Source of the DNA: Branchipolynoe longqiensis
Taxonomy: Eukaryota > Annelida > Polychaeta > Phyllodocida > Polynoidae
Direction: 5' to 3'
Length of the DNA: 64,000 bases
Assembly: GCA_030323885.1 (NCBI GenBank)
Contig: CM059187.1
Location: 86,008,614 to 86,072,613 of the forward strand
Positions 1 through 10,320 of the stretch are shown piece after piece. The first letter of the stretch is position 1. Every line of letters starts with the position of its first letter. The notes beneath the pieces were generated by a model. That model did not search any database, was not told the DNA's origin, and was given only the letters and a program-made list of their open reading frames with translations. Made by a program: the position numbers and the translations under genes.

Positions 1-339
1 GGCGTGTATGTGCCGATATTTATGCAAATTGCTGTTACTTATTTCCGGTTTAGTCGGAAAGAGGAGGGTGGTGGGAGGGGAGGGGCGGCGATTCCTACCT
101 CGGTTGATTGAGATGTACAGAGCCCTGCTCACGATGAGCCATTATGTGGACATGTAGGATCAGAATGTGTTTTATTTTTTCGAGATGTTCCATGGAAGCT
201 GAGGCCGGGCGAACCAGGATTTGAATGTAGTGTTTATGATTGATGACGTCACATTTTTATAGGCTGGCACTCCGTCAGCAAATGGACGTACTTTAAACAA
301 AAACCAAACGGGAAAACAAAATACATTCGGCGCACACTT
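1..339. other. unassigned leading sequence
   Basis: No open frame, repeat pairing or RNA structure that I can support was seen here. It has mixed composition with a short G-rich run near 68-90. Confidence 0.5.
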
Positions 340-468
340 TCCTGTAACAGGTCATGGGAATGAAATGCAGGTTCGAATCGCAGTTGGGTCCAACAAAATT
401 ATACTTCTCACTACCTAGCCAGACGCTCAGAATTGCTAGGATAGAGCAAGGTGTAGTGGAATAAGTAA
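340..468 (+). repeat. SINE-1b remnant (tRNA-derived SINE, short-tail type)
   Basis: It contains a box-B-like word (GGTTCGAATCG near 370) followed by the SINE-1 core (CTACCTAGCC ... TTGCTAGGATAG). It then runs into the GTAGTGGAATAAG tail shared with the copy at 36.5 kb. The tRNA-like 5' half is missing or decayed. The family assignment comes from similarity among copies inside the window. Confidence 0.6.
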
Positions 469-1275
469 AAATCCACCATCACCCACCACCACCAAACACC
501 CCCAACCACCACCCACCACCACCCACCTCCACCCACCATCACCTAACACCACCCACCATCACACACCACCATCACCCACTACCACCCACCACCACCCACC
601 ACCACCCACCTCCACCCACCAACACCAACCGTGCACCACCATCACCCACCAGCACTCACCACCACCCACTACCACCCACCACCCACTACCACCCACCATC
701 ACCCACCATCACCCACCATCACCCACCGTACACCACCATCACCCACTACCACTCACCACCAACCACTACCACTCATCACCACGTACCATCACCCACTACC
801 ACCCACCACCAGCCATAAACCACCCACTAGCACCCACCACTCTCACAGCAGAGAGCTAAATGGAGAGCGGCAGTCAAGTAATGAAAGCAGTATTTGTGGC
901 ATCGCGACCGACAGCATGATGATGATGATGATGAGCACCCACCAGCACCTACCATCACCCACTAGCACCCACCACCACCCACCACCACCCACTACCATCC
1001 ACCACGACCCACTACCACCCACCACCACCCAATACCACCCACCACCACCCGATGTCACCCACCAACACCTACCATCACTCATCACCACCCACCATCACGC
1101 ACCACCTACTACCACCCACCACCATCCACCATCACCCACCACCATCCACTACCACCCACCACCAACACCCACCATCACTCACAACCACCCACCACCACCC
1201 ACCACCACCCACCACCCACCACCACACACCACCACCCACCGCTTCCCACCACCACCCACCATTACCGCCATTACC
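469..1275. repeat. CCA/CACCCACCA minisatellite
   Basis: About 0.8 kb of imperfect CCACCCACCA-type repeats, almost free of G on the plus strand. Open frames rich in His, Pro and Thr here are by-products of the repeat. The array is split by a short LINE-1 tail at 840-933 whose flanks duplicate array sequence, so the array is older than that insertion. Confidence 0.9.
840..933 (+). mobile_element. LINE-1 3' end, heavily 5'-truncated, with TSD
   Basis: 94 bp of the LINE-1 3' end: the CTCTCACAGCAGAGAGC start, then AAGTAATGAAAGCAG, the CATCGCGACCGACAGCATGA end and a GAT-repeat tail. An 11-bp target-site duplication, AGCACCCACCA, lies at 829-839 and 934-944. It is the shortest of the five LINE-1-type insertions in the window. 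Confidence 0.85.
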
Positions 1276-1924
1276 TATCAGCACCCAACGCGATCAACTC
1301 CTGATGAGATTCAAGCACAAGGCGTCGTGTATTATGAGGCCAAATTTAAAAAAGCATCGGGTAAACAGTGGTGATTCATGGTTGACAGGTAGCGAGTTGG
1401 TGGTGAGCGGGTTGAAGGTGAGGGGAGTTTACATCCCCTCGCCCTGAGAGGACTGTTTGGGAACATTACCGCGGGGTGGAGAGGGGGGGGGGAGGTCATT
1501 GTTTACTGTTGGCTGGGAAATGGCCACGAGCCAAAACAAACAAAAGCCCGACGCCACACGCAGTCCCATCGACCGGCGCCCGCCGGACCACCGCGTCACA
1601 GAACGGCGACGGACTGAAGCCGAGATAGCATTGGCACATCGTGCGCCAGTGCGTCATGCGACACGCGAAATGCGTAATGCGACATGCGTACTCCCTTAGA
1701 TCTCACACAGATATATATATATATCCTCCAGAGTGTGACGCGAGGGGGGCACCCGCCTGGCAATACCCAACAGCTGGGAAGGGGGGTGGGGGGGGGGGGG
1801 GGCGCTCCACCAGTGCGCTCGAGGAAATATAGGATGTACATGTTACCCTTGCATTTATACTCGCATAATGCATTATACATCACATATATATTATATATAT
1901 ATAAGCTATATCAAAAGCTATATA
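1276..1924. other. unassigned, with a poly-G run and short TA tracts
   Basis: It holds a G-run near 1788-1802, a TA microsatellite near 1713-1725 and the words TGCGTCATGCGACACGCG / TGCGTAATGCGACATGCG repeated around 1650-1690. No coding sequence is supported. Confidence 0.5.
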
Positions 1925-2011
1925 CAGTAAAACCTCCCTGAGCCGACCACCTCCCTAAATGGACCAAGTAAAGTCGGTCCCAAGGTCGGTCGATTTAGAG
2001 AGGTTTCACTG
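1925..2011. mobile_element. 87-bp pogo/Tigger-type MITE
   Basis: It starts CAGTAAAACCTCC and ends GAGGTTTCACTG, with TA on both sides (1923-1924 and 2012-2013). The interior carries GACCACCTCCCTAAATGGACC and AAGGTCGGTCGATTTAGAG, matching the longer copies at 16014-16190 and 46903-47080. A CAGT terminus with a TA duplication is typical of Tc1/mariner-pogo elements. This copy has lost most of its middle. Confidence 0.8.
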
Positions 2012-2044
2012 TATACATAATACTTATTATGTATGCTATAAACA

Positions 2045-2090
2045 GTCGACGCATATCGCCCTACTTGTCTCTAGGGCGATATGCGTCGAC
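2045..2090. repeat. perfect 19-bp inverted repeat (hairpin)
   Basis: GTCGACGCATATCGCCCTA at 2045-2063 is exactly reverse-complemented at 2072-2090, leaving an 8-nt spacer. No flanking duplication was found. It lies 33 bp beyond a MITE end. Confidence 0.9.
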
Positions 2091-2154
2091 GGTAAAGACC
2101 CCAACTCCTTTATTTTAAAAAAAACTTCCGAGCGAGTGGCGTGGAAAAGCCCCG

Positions 2155-2300
2155 AACATGGAGGGTGGAGGTGGAGTGAAGCATGCCGGTACCCACCCCC
2201 ATCCAGGAGGGGTGGGGGGGTGTTGGAGCAGGACACTACAGAGATTATTACACACGCTAAGAGTCTTATCACTATCCATAATATATATTTTATATAGGCA
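2155..2300 (+). repeat. dispersed repeat with GCAGGACACTACAG core
   Basis: The segment GGAGTGAAGCATGC ... GCAGGACACTACAG ... ATTATTACAC ... CTATCCATAATATA has a reverse-complement partner at about 6680-6890. The order is the same: a G/C-rich block, the core, then a TA-rich tail. Its class is unknown. Confidence 0.6.
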
Positions 2301-2469
2301 TTACCCAATATATGCAGGTGTCGGGGCAGCACGGTGGTGCATTCTGGTGTATATTGAGCGAACCATAATCAAATGAGGGGTCTAGCTTGGGTGTTTTTTT
2401 TTGTCATGTGGTACGCAGATATTGGAATAAAACACGATTGAATACAACGCTATAAAACATCACATAGTA

Positions 2470-2968
2470 CAGTATAACCCCGTTAAACCAAGCTCAGTTA
2501 AACCAAGCGATCGGTTAATCCAAACGTTTGTCGGCGGCCCGGCAAAATACTACCATTTATCATATAAAAAAAGTTGGTTAAACCAAAGTCGGTTAATCCA
2601 AAGTATCGGTTAATCCAAACAAAAGTGTCGGCCCCGAAGCCACTTCTGGTACAGCTAAACCAAACTTTCATGTGGTTTTAAGGTCATCTGACACTTTTGT
2701 ATATGATAACTGGTAGTATTTTGCCAGGTTGCCGAAAAAAAGTTTGGATTAACCGATCGCTTGATTTAACCGAGGTTGGTTTAATGGTGTTAAACTGTAT
2801 ATACATTAAAAAAAACAATAATCATAGTGTCCACATACATTGTACATTCATAAGCACCCCCATTTTTGCCAAATCCAAGTCAGAGTCAAACCTCGGTTAA
2901 ACCAATTATCGGTTAATCCAAACAAATTTCTAGGGTCCCTTCAAGTTTGGTTTAACGGGGGTATACTG
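2470..2968. mobile_element. pogo/Tigger-like element, composite
   Basis: The outer ends are CAGTATAACCCCGTTAAACC (2470) and the inverse GTTTAACGGGGGTATACTG (ends 2968), each bordered by TA. A second inverted end, GGTTTAATGGTGTTAAACTG, closes at 2797 and is also followed by TA. The unit therefore reads as one complete copy (2470-2797) joined to part of another. The word GGTTAATCCAAAC recurs inside. No transposase frame remains. Confidence 0.8.
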
Positions 2969-3663
2969 TAATAAGGTTAGTTTTGTCGGCGGATGCTCAT
3001 TCAAGTTGGTAGAAGCAGTGCCGAAATGGCTAAGCTTTGTCCAATGGCATTGTCCATGATGTGCGCAACATGGGTAATTGAATGAACGAGACTGTGAATC
3101 TCAGTAGATTAGGGCACCATGGCGCCGACTATATTCTATTCTTAGAACTAATAACTTTGGCCGCTGATCGATGCGCCATCTACATGATACTTCTTGAACT
3201 ACGCAGTTAGATTAAAATCAGACTGGTGGCGACATCTATATTCACTTTTAGAACTAAAATGGCCGCCGATTGACGCGCCACCTATAGTGATTTCCAGTCA
3301 AAGCCGATGACGTGGCACTGGAGATATTCACTTCGACCAGACTTTTCAAACCGAGAGGACGTACTTCTGCCGCCCAGATTTGCCGTCCCACCCACCCAAC
3401 TAATATGATGTATCGATAGGGTTAAGTGCCTGTAATCCTTGAAATATCTAAGGTCATCTCATCATGAAAGAGTAATGTAACAAGCTAAGATAGAAAGAAT
3501 TAAAATTGCCACTTTATACTACTGTCTCGTTCTGTTTTCAATTAGGGACGTGTCTGATCCGGCGATTAGCAGACAGGGCGGCTGAATAGGTAAGCATGCT
3601 AGTGCTGGCTGGCTGGTTGGCTTCCGGTGGGGGTAGGTTGCGTGTTCAAGTCCCGACTGAGTC
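2969..3663. other. unassigned, with a short internal duplication
   Basis: Two similar stretches about 105 bp apart (near 3130-3182 and 3235-3288) share AGAACTAA...TGGCCGC.GATNGA.GCGCCA. No gene or named element is supported. Confidence 0.45.
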
Positions 3664-3880
3664 ACAGCGAACCCCAACACAAAACAAGCTCAAACATCTA
3701 CAGATACTAATTAATCACCATGTACCTGCTACTGTGTGAGAAACAAAAACATCTTATCACCTCCTACTGTGTGATAAGATTAAACCACTACTCCAACTGG
3801 CCAGCATTGAAAACACGCCCAAGCACTCGAGCTTACATGTTATGGACAGTATAAACACAGCATAAACAAAAATTAAAATT
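3664..3880 (+). mobile_element. LINE-2 3'-end fragment
   Basis: Matches the 3' untranslated region of the LINE at 52.6-54.2 kb (CAGCATTGAAAAC, ATGGACAGTATAAACACAG) and ends in an A-rich stretch. Its upstream part, CAAGCTCAAACATCTACAG, is shared with the minus-strand fragment at 22.7-22.9 kb. No coding sequence is retained. Confidence 0.75.
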
Positions 3881-3957
3881 AATTTTAAAACCAGCAGTGA
3901 GTAAGATAATTCACATTTTTCACTACCTAGCTTGGCACTTGGCATGATGAGGAAAGC

Positions 3958-4112
3958 ATAAGGGTAACTGGTTCGCTCAGTGTCAGGATAATATTACTGA
4001 GTGGGATATTGTGTCGTGGTGTTGCTGGTTCATTCCCCCAACGGGGCAGCACTATTAAGTAGCCAATTTGTGTGCACTGTCCTAAGTTGGTACCTATCCT
4101 GATATGATCTTA
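3958..4112 (+). repeat. SINE-1 body fragment (long-tail type)
   Basis: Contains TCAGTGTCAGGATAATATT, the GGGGCAGCACTAT word, GTGTGCACTGTC and the TATCCTGATATGA end, in the order seen in the full copy at 13.6 kb. The tRNA-like head is absent. Confidence 0.75.
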
Positions 4113-4154
4113 CACGGGGTGATCAAATGAGTTGGCAGGTCGTGCGATTTGAAC

Positions 4155-4274
4155 CCTATGGCTTGAACCCTGGCCGAGTCAAACCAATGGCTTAAAATTT
4201 GATTCATTCCGCTACCTAGCCTGGCGTTAGGCATTGCTAGGATAGGGCTAAGAGCAGTGCAATTGGAAGACTTA
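4155..4274 (+). repeat. SINE-1b, 5' part of a split copy
   Basis: GTCGTGCGATTTGAACCC, then CCGAGTCAAACCAATGGC and the core GGCATTGCTAGGATAGGG, up to GGAAGACTTA. The remainder resumes at about 4969 beyond the inserted TTA-flanked elements. Confidence 0.7.
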
Positions 4275-4628
4275 TGCCCCGGTCACATACACATTACTGG
4301 ACGTAGTTGAACGTAGGTGAACGTAGTGGAGCATAATGTGGGTCAAACCTGGTGTAATTACGTTAAATTATGTTGAAATATGGTAAGGTACAGCAGGTTT
4401 TGGTACGGATAAATAAGTTAGGGTATGGATAAATATGTTACAGTCCGGATAACTACGTTACGCTATGGATGCTGGTACTTCAACTGTCCAACTACGTTCA
4501 ACTACGTTCAACTACGTTCAACTACGTTCAACTACGTTCAACTACGTTCAACTACGTTCAACTACGTTCAAGTATGTTAGCCTCCACTACGTTCACCTAC
4601 GTCCACTAACTACTACATGACCAGGGCT
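4275..4628. mobile_element. TTA-flanked TIR element, subfamily 2 (ACGTAGTTGA words)
   Basis: 354 bp bounded by TTA at 4272-4274 and 4629-4631. The ends are TGCCCCGGTCACATACACAT and the inverse ACTACTACATGACCAGGGCT. Directly inside each end are copies of a 10-bp word, ACGTAGTTGA, in opposite orientation in the two halves, so the whole element can fold back. A TTA duplication with A/T-starting TIRs is the PIF/Harbinger pattern. It is non-coding. Confidence 0.75.
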
Positions 4629-4631
4629 TTA

Positions 4632-4968
4632 TTCAAGTACGCTACAGTACGCTACAGTACACTACATTATGCTAGAATATACTAGAGCATGCTACACTAG
4701 AGTACACTAGAGTACACTAGAGTATGCTAGAGTATGTTAGCATCATGGATGCAAATTCAGCCTCTAACATAGCACTCTTTAGAACTGAACATGTCCAAAA
4801 ATGTAATCGGGCATCGTGGCTCACCCACGTTATAACCAAGTTAACATCACAGACAAGTATGGAAGCTGGTACGTTCAAATACGTTCAACTACGTTCAACT
4901 ACGTTCAACTACGTTAGCCTCCACTACGTTCACCTACGTCCACTAACGTGTATGTGACTGGGGCATCA
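4632..4968. mobile_element. second, partial subfamily-2 TIR element
   Basis: It follows the first copy directly. The left part is a run of GCTACAGTAC / CTAGAGTA words. The right part has ACGTTCAACT words and ends CACTAACGTGTATGTGACTG plus GGGCA. Only the right terminus is convincing. Confidence 0.55.
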
Positions 4969-5095
4969 GTGTCCACGATTGAAATTGCCCCTGCTTATGG
5001 GCAAGGAACAGTGCAATGAGGAAGACTAATTACCGGCGATTGAAAATTCCCCTGTTTAATCAACTAATGTACACACACAATGTTGCTAGGACGCA
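4969..5095 (+). repeat. SINE-1b, 3' part of a split copy
   Basis: CGATTGAAATTGCCCCTGCTT followed by a second, slightly different copy of the same tail (AGTGCAATGAGGAAGACTAA ... TTCCCCTG). It completes the SINE interrupted at 4274, with a tandem duplication of the tail. The SINE predates both DNA elements. Confidence 0.65.
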
Positions 5096-5281
5096 AACCC
5101 CCAACGAAGGCGATGAGAAAAGGTTGCGGCTACCCTATCCATGGCTTCGATCAGTGTCGGTTGTTGTGTGTGGTGAGGTGGCTGCTCGTTTTCTTTTATG
5201 GCTGTGTGTGTTTGTTTTCTTATTATTTTACTACAGGTCTTAGAAGTTCAGGATTTTTTTCTCTTCTTTTGTGGGTTAGCG

Positions 5282-5565
5282 TGTGTGTGTGTGTGTGTGA
5301 ATCTTTCCAGACTCGGCAAGGTGAGACACTTAGCGCGCCTCCCAGCGAACACCAGCAACATCACTGCGCACCGATCTGCTGACGACAAATGCGTCCAGGA
5401 TGACGTTAGACAGACTGAGGTCAGCGTCGCCGCTGGTTTGGGCGCCGGGCGCCGGGCGGTATTGTGGGCGCCTGGGGAAGACACGAGCGGCAAAAGGTGC
5501 TGCAAATGCCGGAGAACCCGGGAACGATGGCGCGCAGACTCAAATGTGACTTGTGTAGGGTAGGT
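5282..5565. other. CpG-rich segment next to a GT tract
   Basis: A GT microsatellite (5280-5299) is followed by about 260 bp rich in CpG, bordered by AT-rich DNA. A plus-strand frame stays open through it, but it has no recognisable domain and splice sites cannot be judged. It could be a small exon or a regulatory island; neither is shown. Confidence 0.3.
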
Positions 5566-5781
5566 CACGTAATGTTTGATCTTAATATATTCCACAGTAA
5601 ATGAAACAATCCAGGGGTCAGAGACAGTTTGCGCACTGTCGGTCGAGCCAGAAGACCGACAGTGACATTAAATTCTACTTTTCTAGGCACAATTAAGTGT
5701 TCAGATTGATTGATTGGTCAGCTACGTCCACTAATGGAGAAAGCCGGTACGGAAGCCTCTGTTTAACACAGTTTAGAACAA

Positions 5782-6270
5782 CTGGTATGCAGGTATTGTA
5801 GGTATGGCAATACCTCAGGGAGTTTGACGCCCCTGCCCTGCAGAGTTGTAAACCACTGCCTTGTGGTACAGGTTCTTGACAGAACCAAAGGCTAAGGGAG
5901 CAAACCCTAATCAGAAAAACATGTCACTGTGGCAGCATTAAGGGTGGTTGATGTATGTAACTCCCAACACCCCCCGACCAGCCACTGCAGGGACAAATAG
6001 TTTTGCGCTCATCTTGACATGTTCTTGCCGCTATGAAACCTCTATTTGCTCCCTGAGAGAGTGCCTCTTGTAACTTGCAAAAGCCAGCAGTACTTCAACA
6101 CTTTTGCAGGCAGCTTTCATGAAATCCTTTAAACCTGAAGCTGAGAGACATTAAGACCGACTCATGGACGCAACTCTCACAGCAGAGAGCTAAATGGAGA
6201 GCAGCAGTCAAGTAATGAAAGCAGTCTTTGTCGCATCGGGACTGACAGCATGATGATGATGATGATGATG
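5782..6270 (+). mobile_element. LINE-1 internal-deletion derivative, with TSD
   Basis: The 5' module (GGTATGCAGGTATTG ... GCAATACCTCAG ... CCACTGCCTTGTGGTACAGG ... CAGGCAGCTTTCATGAAAT) joins the LINE-1 3' coding end at AAACCTGAAGCTGAGAGAC. It continues to the GACAGCATGATGATG tail. The target-site duplication AGAACAA is at 5775-5781 and 6271-6277. Compared with the copy at 60.2 kb, about 190 bp of coding middle are missing. Confidence 0.85.
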
Positions 6271-6277
6271 AGAACAA

Positions 6278-6679
6278 AGGCAGTGATAGTACACACAACA
6301 CATAGCAAATAGAAGGAACTAGAACCTTTCCTTAGACATCATTGAATAATTAATTAAGCATCATTGTATAATTAATTAAACATCATGTAAATGAATGCCT
6401 AAGGCTTACTGTATCGTATACATTTGCATATATGTGTTTGTTTTCACTGCGCCTTAAATAATAGAGGCATATTTAATAGTTCTGTGTTAATATATAGAGG
6501 TATATAAATGTCTACAAATATGCGCATACAAGTTGCGTATTGCCAACATAAGCAACTACAAATAGCATTCTTTATAATATTTGCATAATGATATTTATAC
6601 CACACATATATTGTTTTCGTTGTGCCTTGCCTCATAGTATGTTATTAGTGTGCCTTGTCTTATTTATATATTTATATAT
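6278..6679. other. AT-rich unassigned stretch
   Basis: It holds short direct repeats (ATCATTG.ATAATTAATTAA near 6335-6385) and a TA tract from about 6668. No gene seen. Confidence 0.5.
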
Positions 6680-6890
6680 ATATATATATATATATGGATA
6701 GCTATAAATCCTTTATCACGTGTAATAATGCCTGTAGTGTCCTGCACTCTCCACCCCCCTGTCCGGGTGGTGGGTGGGTGGGTGGGGGTGGGTGGGGGTG
6801 GGGGTGGGTGGGTGGGTGGGTGGGTGGGTGGGGGCCCCCATCATGCATCGCTCCCCCTCCTGCGCAGGGCCTAGCCTCCACTCGCTCGCA
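6680..6890 (-). repeat. dispersed repeat with GCAGGACACTACAG core, plus GGGT array
   Basis: Reverse-complement relative of 2155-2300: TA tail, GGATAGCTATAAATCC, CTGTAGTGTCCTGC core, then a G/C-rich block. The block has expanded into a GGGTGGGT array at about 6765-6830, followed by CATCATGCATCGCTCCCC. Confidence 0.6.
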
Positions 6891-7359
6891 TATAAATGTC
6901 CCTGTGGTAATATTTATATACGGATATAGATATTTATAAATATGTGTATGTGCATATTATCGCCGCACCTTGTACTTACCACTATGTGTGGCGGTTAGGC
7001 CGCTTACGATTGATCTCTAGCCAGTATAGCAAGCAGCATCTCTGCCTTGTATGTAGCTAACCACTCAATAACGACATAAAGACAAGGAGAATGATTGATA
7101 CTAGTTGCACTGAGAGCGTACGGAACAGGTGTCTCCCTGTCGAACGAGCAAGGTACAGACGCGTGCACCCGGGGTTCTTGTGTGGCGACCAAATGAAAAG
7201 CTATGTAAAGTGAATCCTCCCCTGTGATCTGTCACCAGTTCAAAGGGTAGGCATCGCCACTGAGAGTGGATAGGCGGGTGTGTGTGTGTGGGGGGGGGGG
7301 TTCTCGGAGTCGGGCGGAGAGTGGTGGGGTGGGGATGGGGGTTGCGTTGGTGTGGGGTA
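6891..7359. other. unassigned, with a short GT/G tract
   Basis: Only a GT/G tract at about 7278-7302 stands out. Open frames in this part are not supported by any domain. Confidence 0.4.
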
Positions 7360-8560
7360 AGCAGAGAGAGAGGGGAAGGGAGTGAGAGAGAGAGAGAGAA
7401 TGTCGGTGAGCAACAGAGCGCGAGTAGAAAGAAGATGAGAGCGAGAGCGAGAGCGAGAGCGAGAGCGAGCATGAGAGTGAGAGCGAAAGCAAGAGTTAGA
7501 ATGAGAGCGAGAGTGAGATCAAGAGCTAGATGGAAAGTGAGAGTGAGAGTGAGAGCAAGAGCGAGACTGAGAGCGAGAACAAATGTGAGAGCAAATGTAA
7601 GTGTGAAAGGGAGTCAGAGAGAAAGCGAGAGCGAGAGCGTGAGAGAGTGAGCATGAGAGAGCGTGAGAGAGCGTGAGAGCGCGTGAGAGAGAACATGATC
7701 GAGAGCGTGAGCGAGAGCAAGGACGAGAGCGAGGAGGAGAGTGAGAGCGAGAGCAAGAGCAAGAGCAAGAGCGAGAGCAATAGTGAGAGTGGAAGTGAGA
7801 GCAAGAGCAGAAGCGAGTGGCATGGTTAGTGAGAACTAAAGTTGGCGAGATAGAGGGAGAGAATTAGATAGCGAGAGAGTGAGGTAGAGCAAGAGAGCAG
7901 GAGAGAGCGAAAGAAGGAGTGAGAGAGCGAGAGGAAGGGAGAGAGGGAGTCAGCCAGAGCGAGAGAGGGAGATAACTAGAGAATGAGAGTAGAGAGCCAG
8001 ATAACACAAGAACTAGCAACGACGATAGAGCAAGAAGGCAAGTGAGCACGAGAGAAGGAGCGATAGAGTGACAGAGAGTGAACGAACATGATGGACAGTA
8101 GAGAACGAGAGAGCATCAGAGAGTTGAGAACAAGAGAGCAAAGAGCGAGTTGGTGCAAGAGAGAAAGACAGAGCAAAAGTGAGAGTGAAAGAGAGCCAGA
8201 GAGCGCAATAGAACCAGAGATCGGGAGAAAGCCAGAGAAAGTGGGACCGAGGGAGTGAGGGTTAAAAGAACGGAAGAGGGGGCAAAGGAGAAAGCAAAGG
8301 GAGAGCAAAAAAGACTGAAAGAGTTAGAGAGTCGAAGAATGAACAAATGAGAGTGCATGAGAGATGGAGAGAACGAGAGTAAGAGAGACAACGAAACGAG
8401 AAAAGACGAGAGTGGAAGCAAGAGAGACTGCGAGAGGACGAGAGAAAATGAAAGGGAGCAAAAGGAAGGGGCAGCCAGAGTGAACGAGAGAAAGAACAAG
8501 GGAGAGTGAGAGTGCGCGAGTGTGAGAGAGCGTGGAGATGGAATCGGAATGTGGTCGCGA
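7360..8560. repeat. 1.2-kb purine array (GAGAGC-type)
   Basis: Degenerate GAGAGC/GAGAGT hexamers with very strong strand asymmetry: nearly all purine on the plus strand. The clearest hexamers are at 7438-7780, and the array decays towards 8560. Open frames rich in Leu/Ser on the minus strand are artefacts of this pattern. Confidence 0.9.
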
Positions 8561-8767
8561 TGGAAGTGGCGTGTGGTGATACTAATAGGCATCTATCTGT
8601 CAATGTGTAAGAGGTGGATGGAGACTGAGCGGACTGAGGTAGGGTAGAGTCCAAAGTGGCGAATGTCTGTGGTGGAATAGCTCCTCTCCTATGGAGAGGA
8701 ACCAAGCCGAGGTCTATTGGTTGCTTGAGAGATAGTGATGATAATGGTGGCAGTTGAAGTCGTTGCT
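8561..8767. other. unassigned
   Basis: Between the purine array and a SINE; nothing supportable seen. Confidence 0.4.
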
Positions 8768-8983
8768 TGGATGGTTGTTGGAGCTTTACGTCCTGGCAGC
8801 ATCTCAGGTCATATCAGGACGAGAGCCGACTTGTGACAGTGCGCGCTCATGGTGACTTTATATTGCTGCCCCACTGCGAGACCAGGTCACCAGCACCATG
8901 ACCTGATATCCCATGCAGTTACCTTAGCCTGACACTGAGCCAACCAGTCCTTGCTCTAACCTTATAATGCCGAGCGCCTGGAC
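8768..8983 (-). repeat. SINE-1, minus strand, head missing
   Basis: Begins with the inverse tail (TTTACGTCCTGGCAGCATCT, GGTCATATCAGGACG). It runs through GGTGACTTTATATTGCTGCC and GACCTGATATCCCATGC to the core (AACCAGTCCTTGCTC). The tRNA-like head is not recognisable. Confidence 0.75.
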
Positions 8984-8999
8984 AGTGACAAGTGGAAAC

Positions 9000-9130
9000 T
9001 GTACAGTGGAAAATGTGGGGGGAGGGGGGGGGGGATGCTGAAGAGGATCTGACAAAAGAGTCAGGATGAAGGTAAAGGCTGTCTTACAGTTGGCACTACG
9101 CCGATTGATCGGATATATACTTTGCAGTTG
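9000..9130. other. unassigned with a G-run
   Basis: A G-run at about 9016-9033; no gene supported. Confidence 0.4.
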
Positions 9131-9149
9131 GTCACGTGACATGTCTCCA

Positions 9150-9335
9150 CTCTCACCTCCCTTTCCCTCTTCCCCTTTCCCCTTTCCCCTTTCACCTTTC
9201 CCCTTTCCCCTTTCCCCTTTCCCCTTTCCCCTTTCCCCTTTCCCATTTCCCCTTTCCCCTTTCCCCTTTCCCCTTTCCCCTTTCCCCCTTCCCCTTTCCC
9301 CTTTTCCCCTTTCCACTTCCCCTTTTGCCCTTTCC
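9150..9335. repeat. CCCCTTT heptamer array
   Basis: Some 25 tandem CCCCTTT units (GGGGAAA on the minus strand) with few interruptions. Dense G-runs on the minus strand could form quadruplexes. It is not the TTAGGG-type metazoan telomere repeat. Confidence 0.9.
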
Positions 9336-9460
9336 TTACCCACCACCCACCGCCCACCACATGTCCCACGCCCAGCACCAACCACTCCTCGTTTGAATAT
9401 GACTCCGCAACTCATTCACAAAATAAGTGCTCGCTCGCTCACACCCTTTTCTAAAATAAA

Positions 9461-9516
9461 GTTGGCTGGTTGTTGGAGTTGTACATCCTGGCAAAATCTG
9501 AGGTCATATCAGGACG
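9461..9516 (-). repeat. SINE-1 tail fragment
   Basis: GGCTGGTTGTTGGAGTTGTA then CATCCTGGCAAAATCTGAGG and TCATATCAGGACGGG: only the 3' tail, in inverse orientation. Confidence 0.7.
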
Positions 9517-9529
9517 GGTTTTAAGAATA

Positions 9530-9865
9530 AACCATTAACTTTGACGATACATTTTAAAACAGGCACGCCCCTTCCAACTCGACAGGGGGTCTCTGGATCG
9601 GGACTTGGCCATGGCTTCTTCGGCTGCAGTTGTGGGGAGGTGGATCCACTGGAGGCAGCCCGGGCGGCGGGTGGCGCGTAGAGTTTGCCGGGGCGGGATT
9701 GATTTTGGATAGCGCCGGCCTCTGGCCAATAAGATAGAGCGACGCGCGGCGGGAGAGGCTGGAGATGCCGACTTGTCGCTGTCAGCGGCTTTGTCTTAAA
9801 GGCCCAGGCCGGCGATAAAGGCCAAGGCAATCAATGTGTACTGCCCGCTCATATGACCCCTCCAT
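9530..9865. other. CpG-rich island between two arrays
   Basis: About 330 bp of G+C-rich, CpG-rich DNA holding GGCCAATAAG, GGGGCGGGATT and AGGCCCAGGCCGGCGATAAA. A 33-codon frame starting in a fair context (GGCCATGG near 9609) has no known domain. It could be a promoter or first-exon region, but this is composition evidence only. Confidence 0.3.
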
Positions 9866-10320
9866 ATGGGCCGGGCGTGGGTGGGGTGGGCGGCGGTGGT
9901 AAGGGATGGGAGGGGTTGGAGTGGGTGGGAGGGTGTGGGCAAGGGTGGGAGGGTGTGGGAGGGGTGGGAGGGGTGGGAGGGGTGTAAGGGGTGGGAGGGT
10001 GTGGGCAAGGGTGGGAGGGGTGGGAGGGCGGGGAGGGGGTGGGGTGGGAGGGGTATGAGGGGTGGGGTGGGAGGGGGTGGGGGTGGGAGGGCTGGGATGG
10101 GGTGGGAGGGGTGGGAGGGGTGGGATGGATGGGAGGTGGTGGGATGGGGTGGGCAGGGTGGGAGGGGGTGGGAGGGGGTGGGAGGGCTGGAGTGGGAGGG
10201 CTGTGAGGGGAGTGAGGGGGTGGGAGTGGTGGGAGGGTGTGGGAAAGCTGGGAGGAGGTGTGAGGGGGTGGCAGGGGTAGCAGGTAGCAGGGGGTGGGGG
10301 AATGAAGGGGAGGGGCTGCA
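9866..10320. repeat. GGTGGGAGG minisatellite
   Basis: About 450 bp of GGTGGGAGG / GGTGGGAGGGTGT units, G-rich on the plus strand. It produces spurious Pro/His/Ser frames on the minus strand. Confidence 0.9.

Noticed and set aside
631..1447. His/Pro/Thr-rich frames of 131 and 247 codons
   Set aside because: Translation of the CCACCCACCA minisatellite, interrupted by a LINE-1 tail; codon content follows the repeat.
5220..5565. Exon with acceptor TTATTTTACTACAG
   Set aside because: The polypyrimidine/AG word is good, but the following frame is GT-repeat-derived and then has no domain.
7101..8705. Leu/Ser-rich minus-strand and Arg-rich plus-strand frames
   Set aside because: Produced by the GAGAGC purine array.
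9150..9335. Interstitial telomere repeat
   Set aside because: The unit is CCCCTTT, not the TTAGGG or other known metazoan telomere word, and no degenerate TTAGGG was found.
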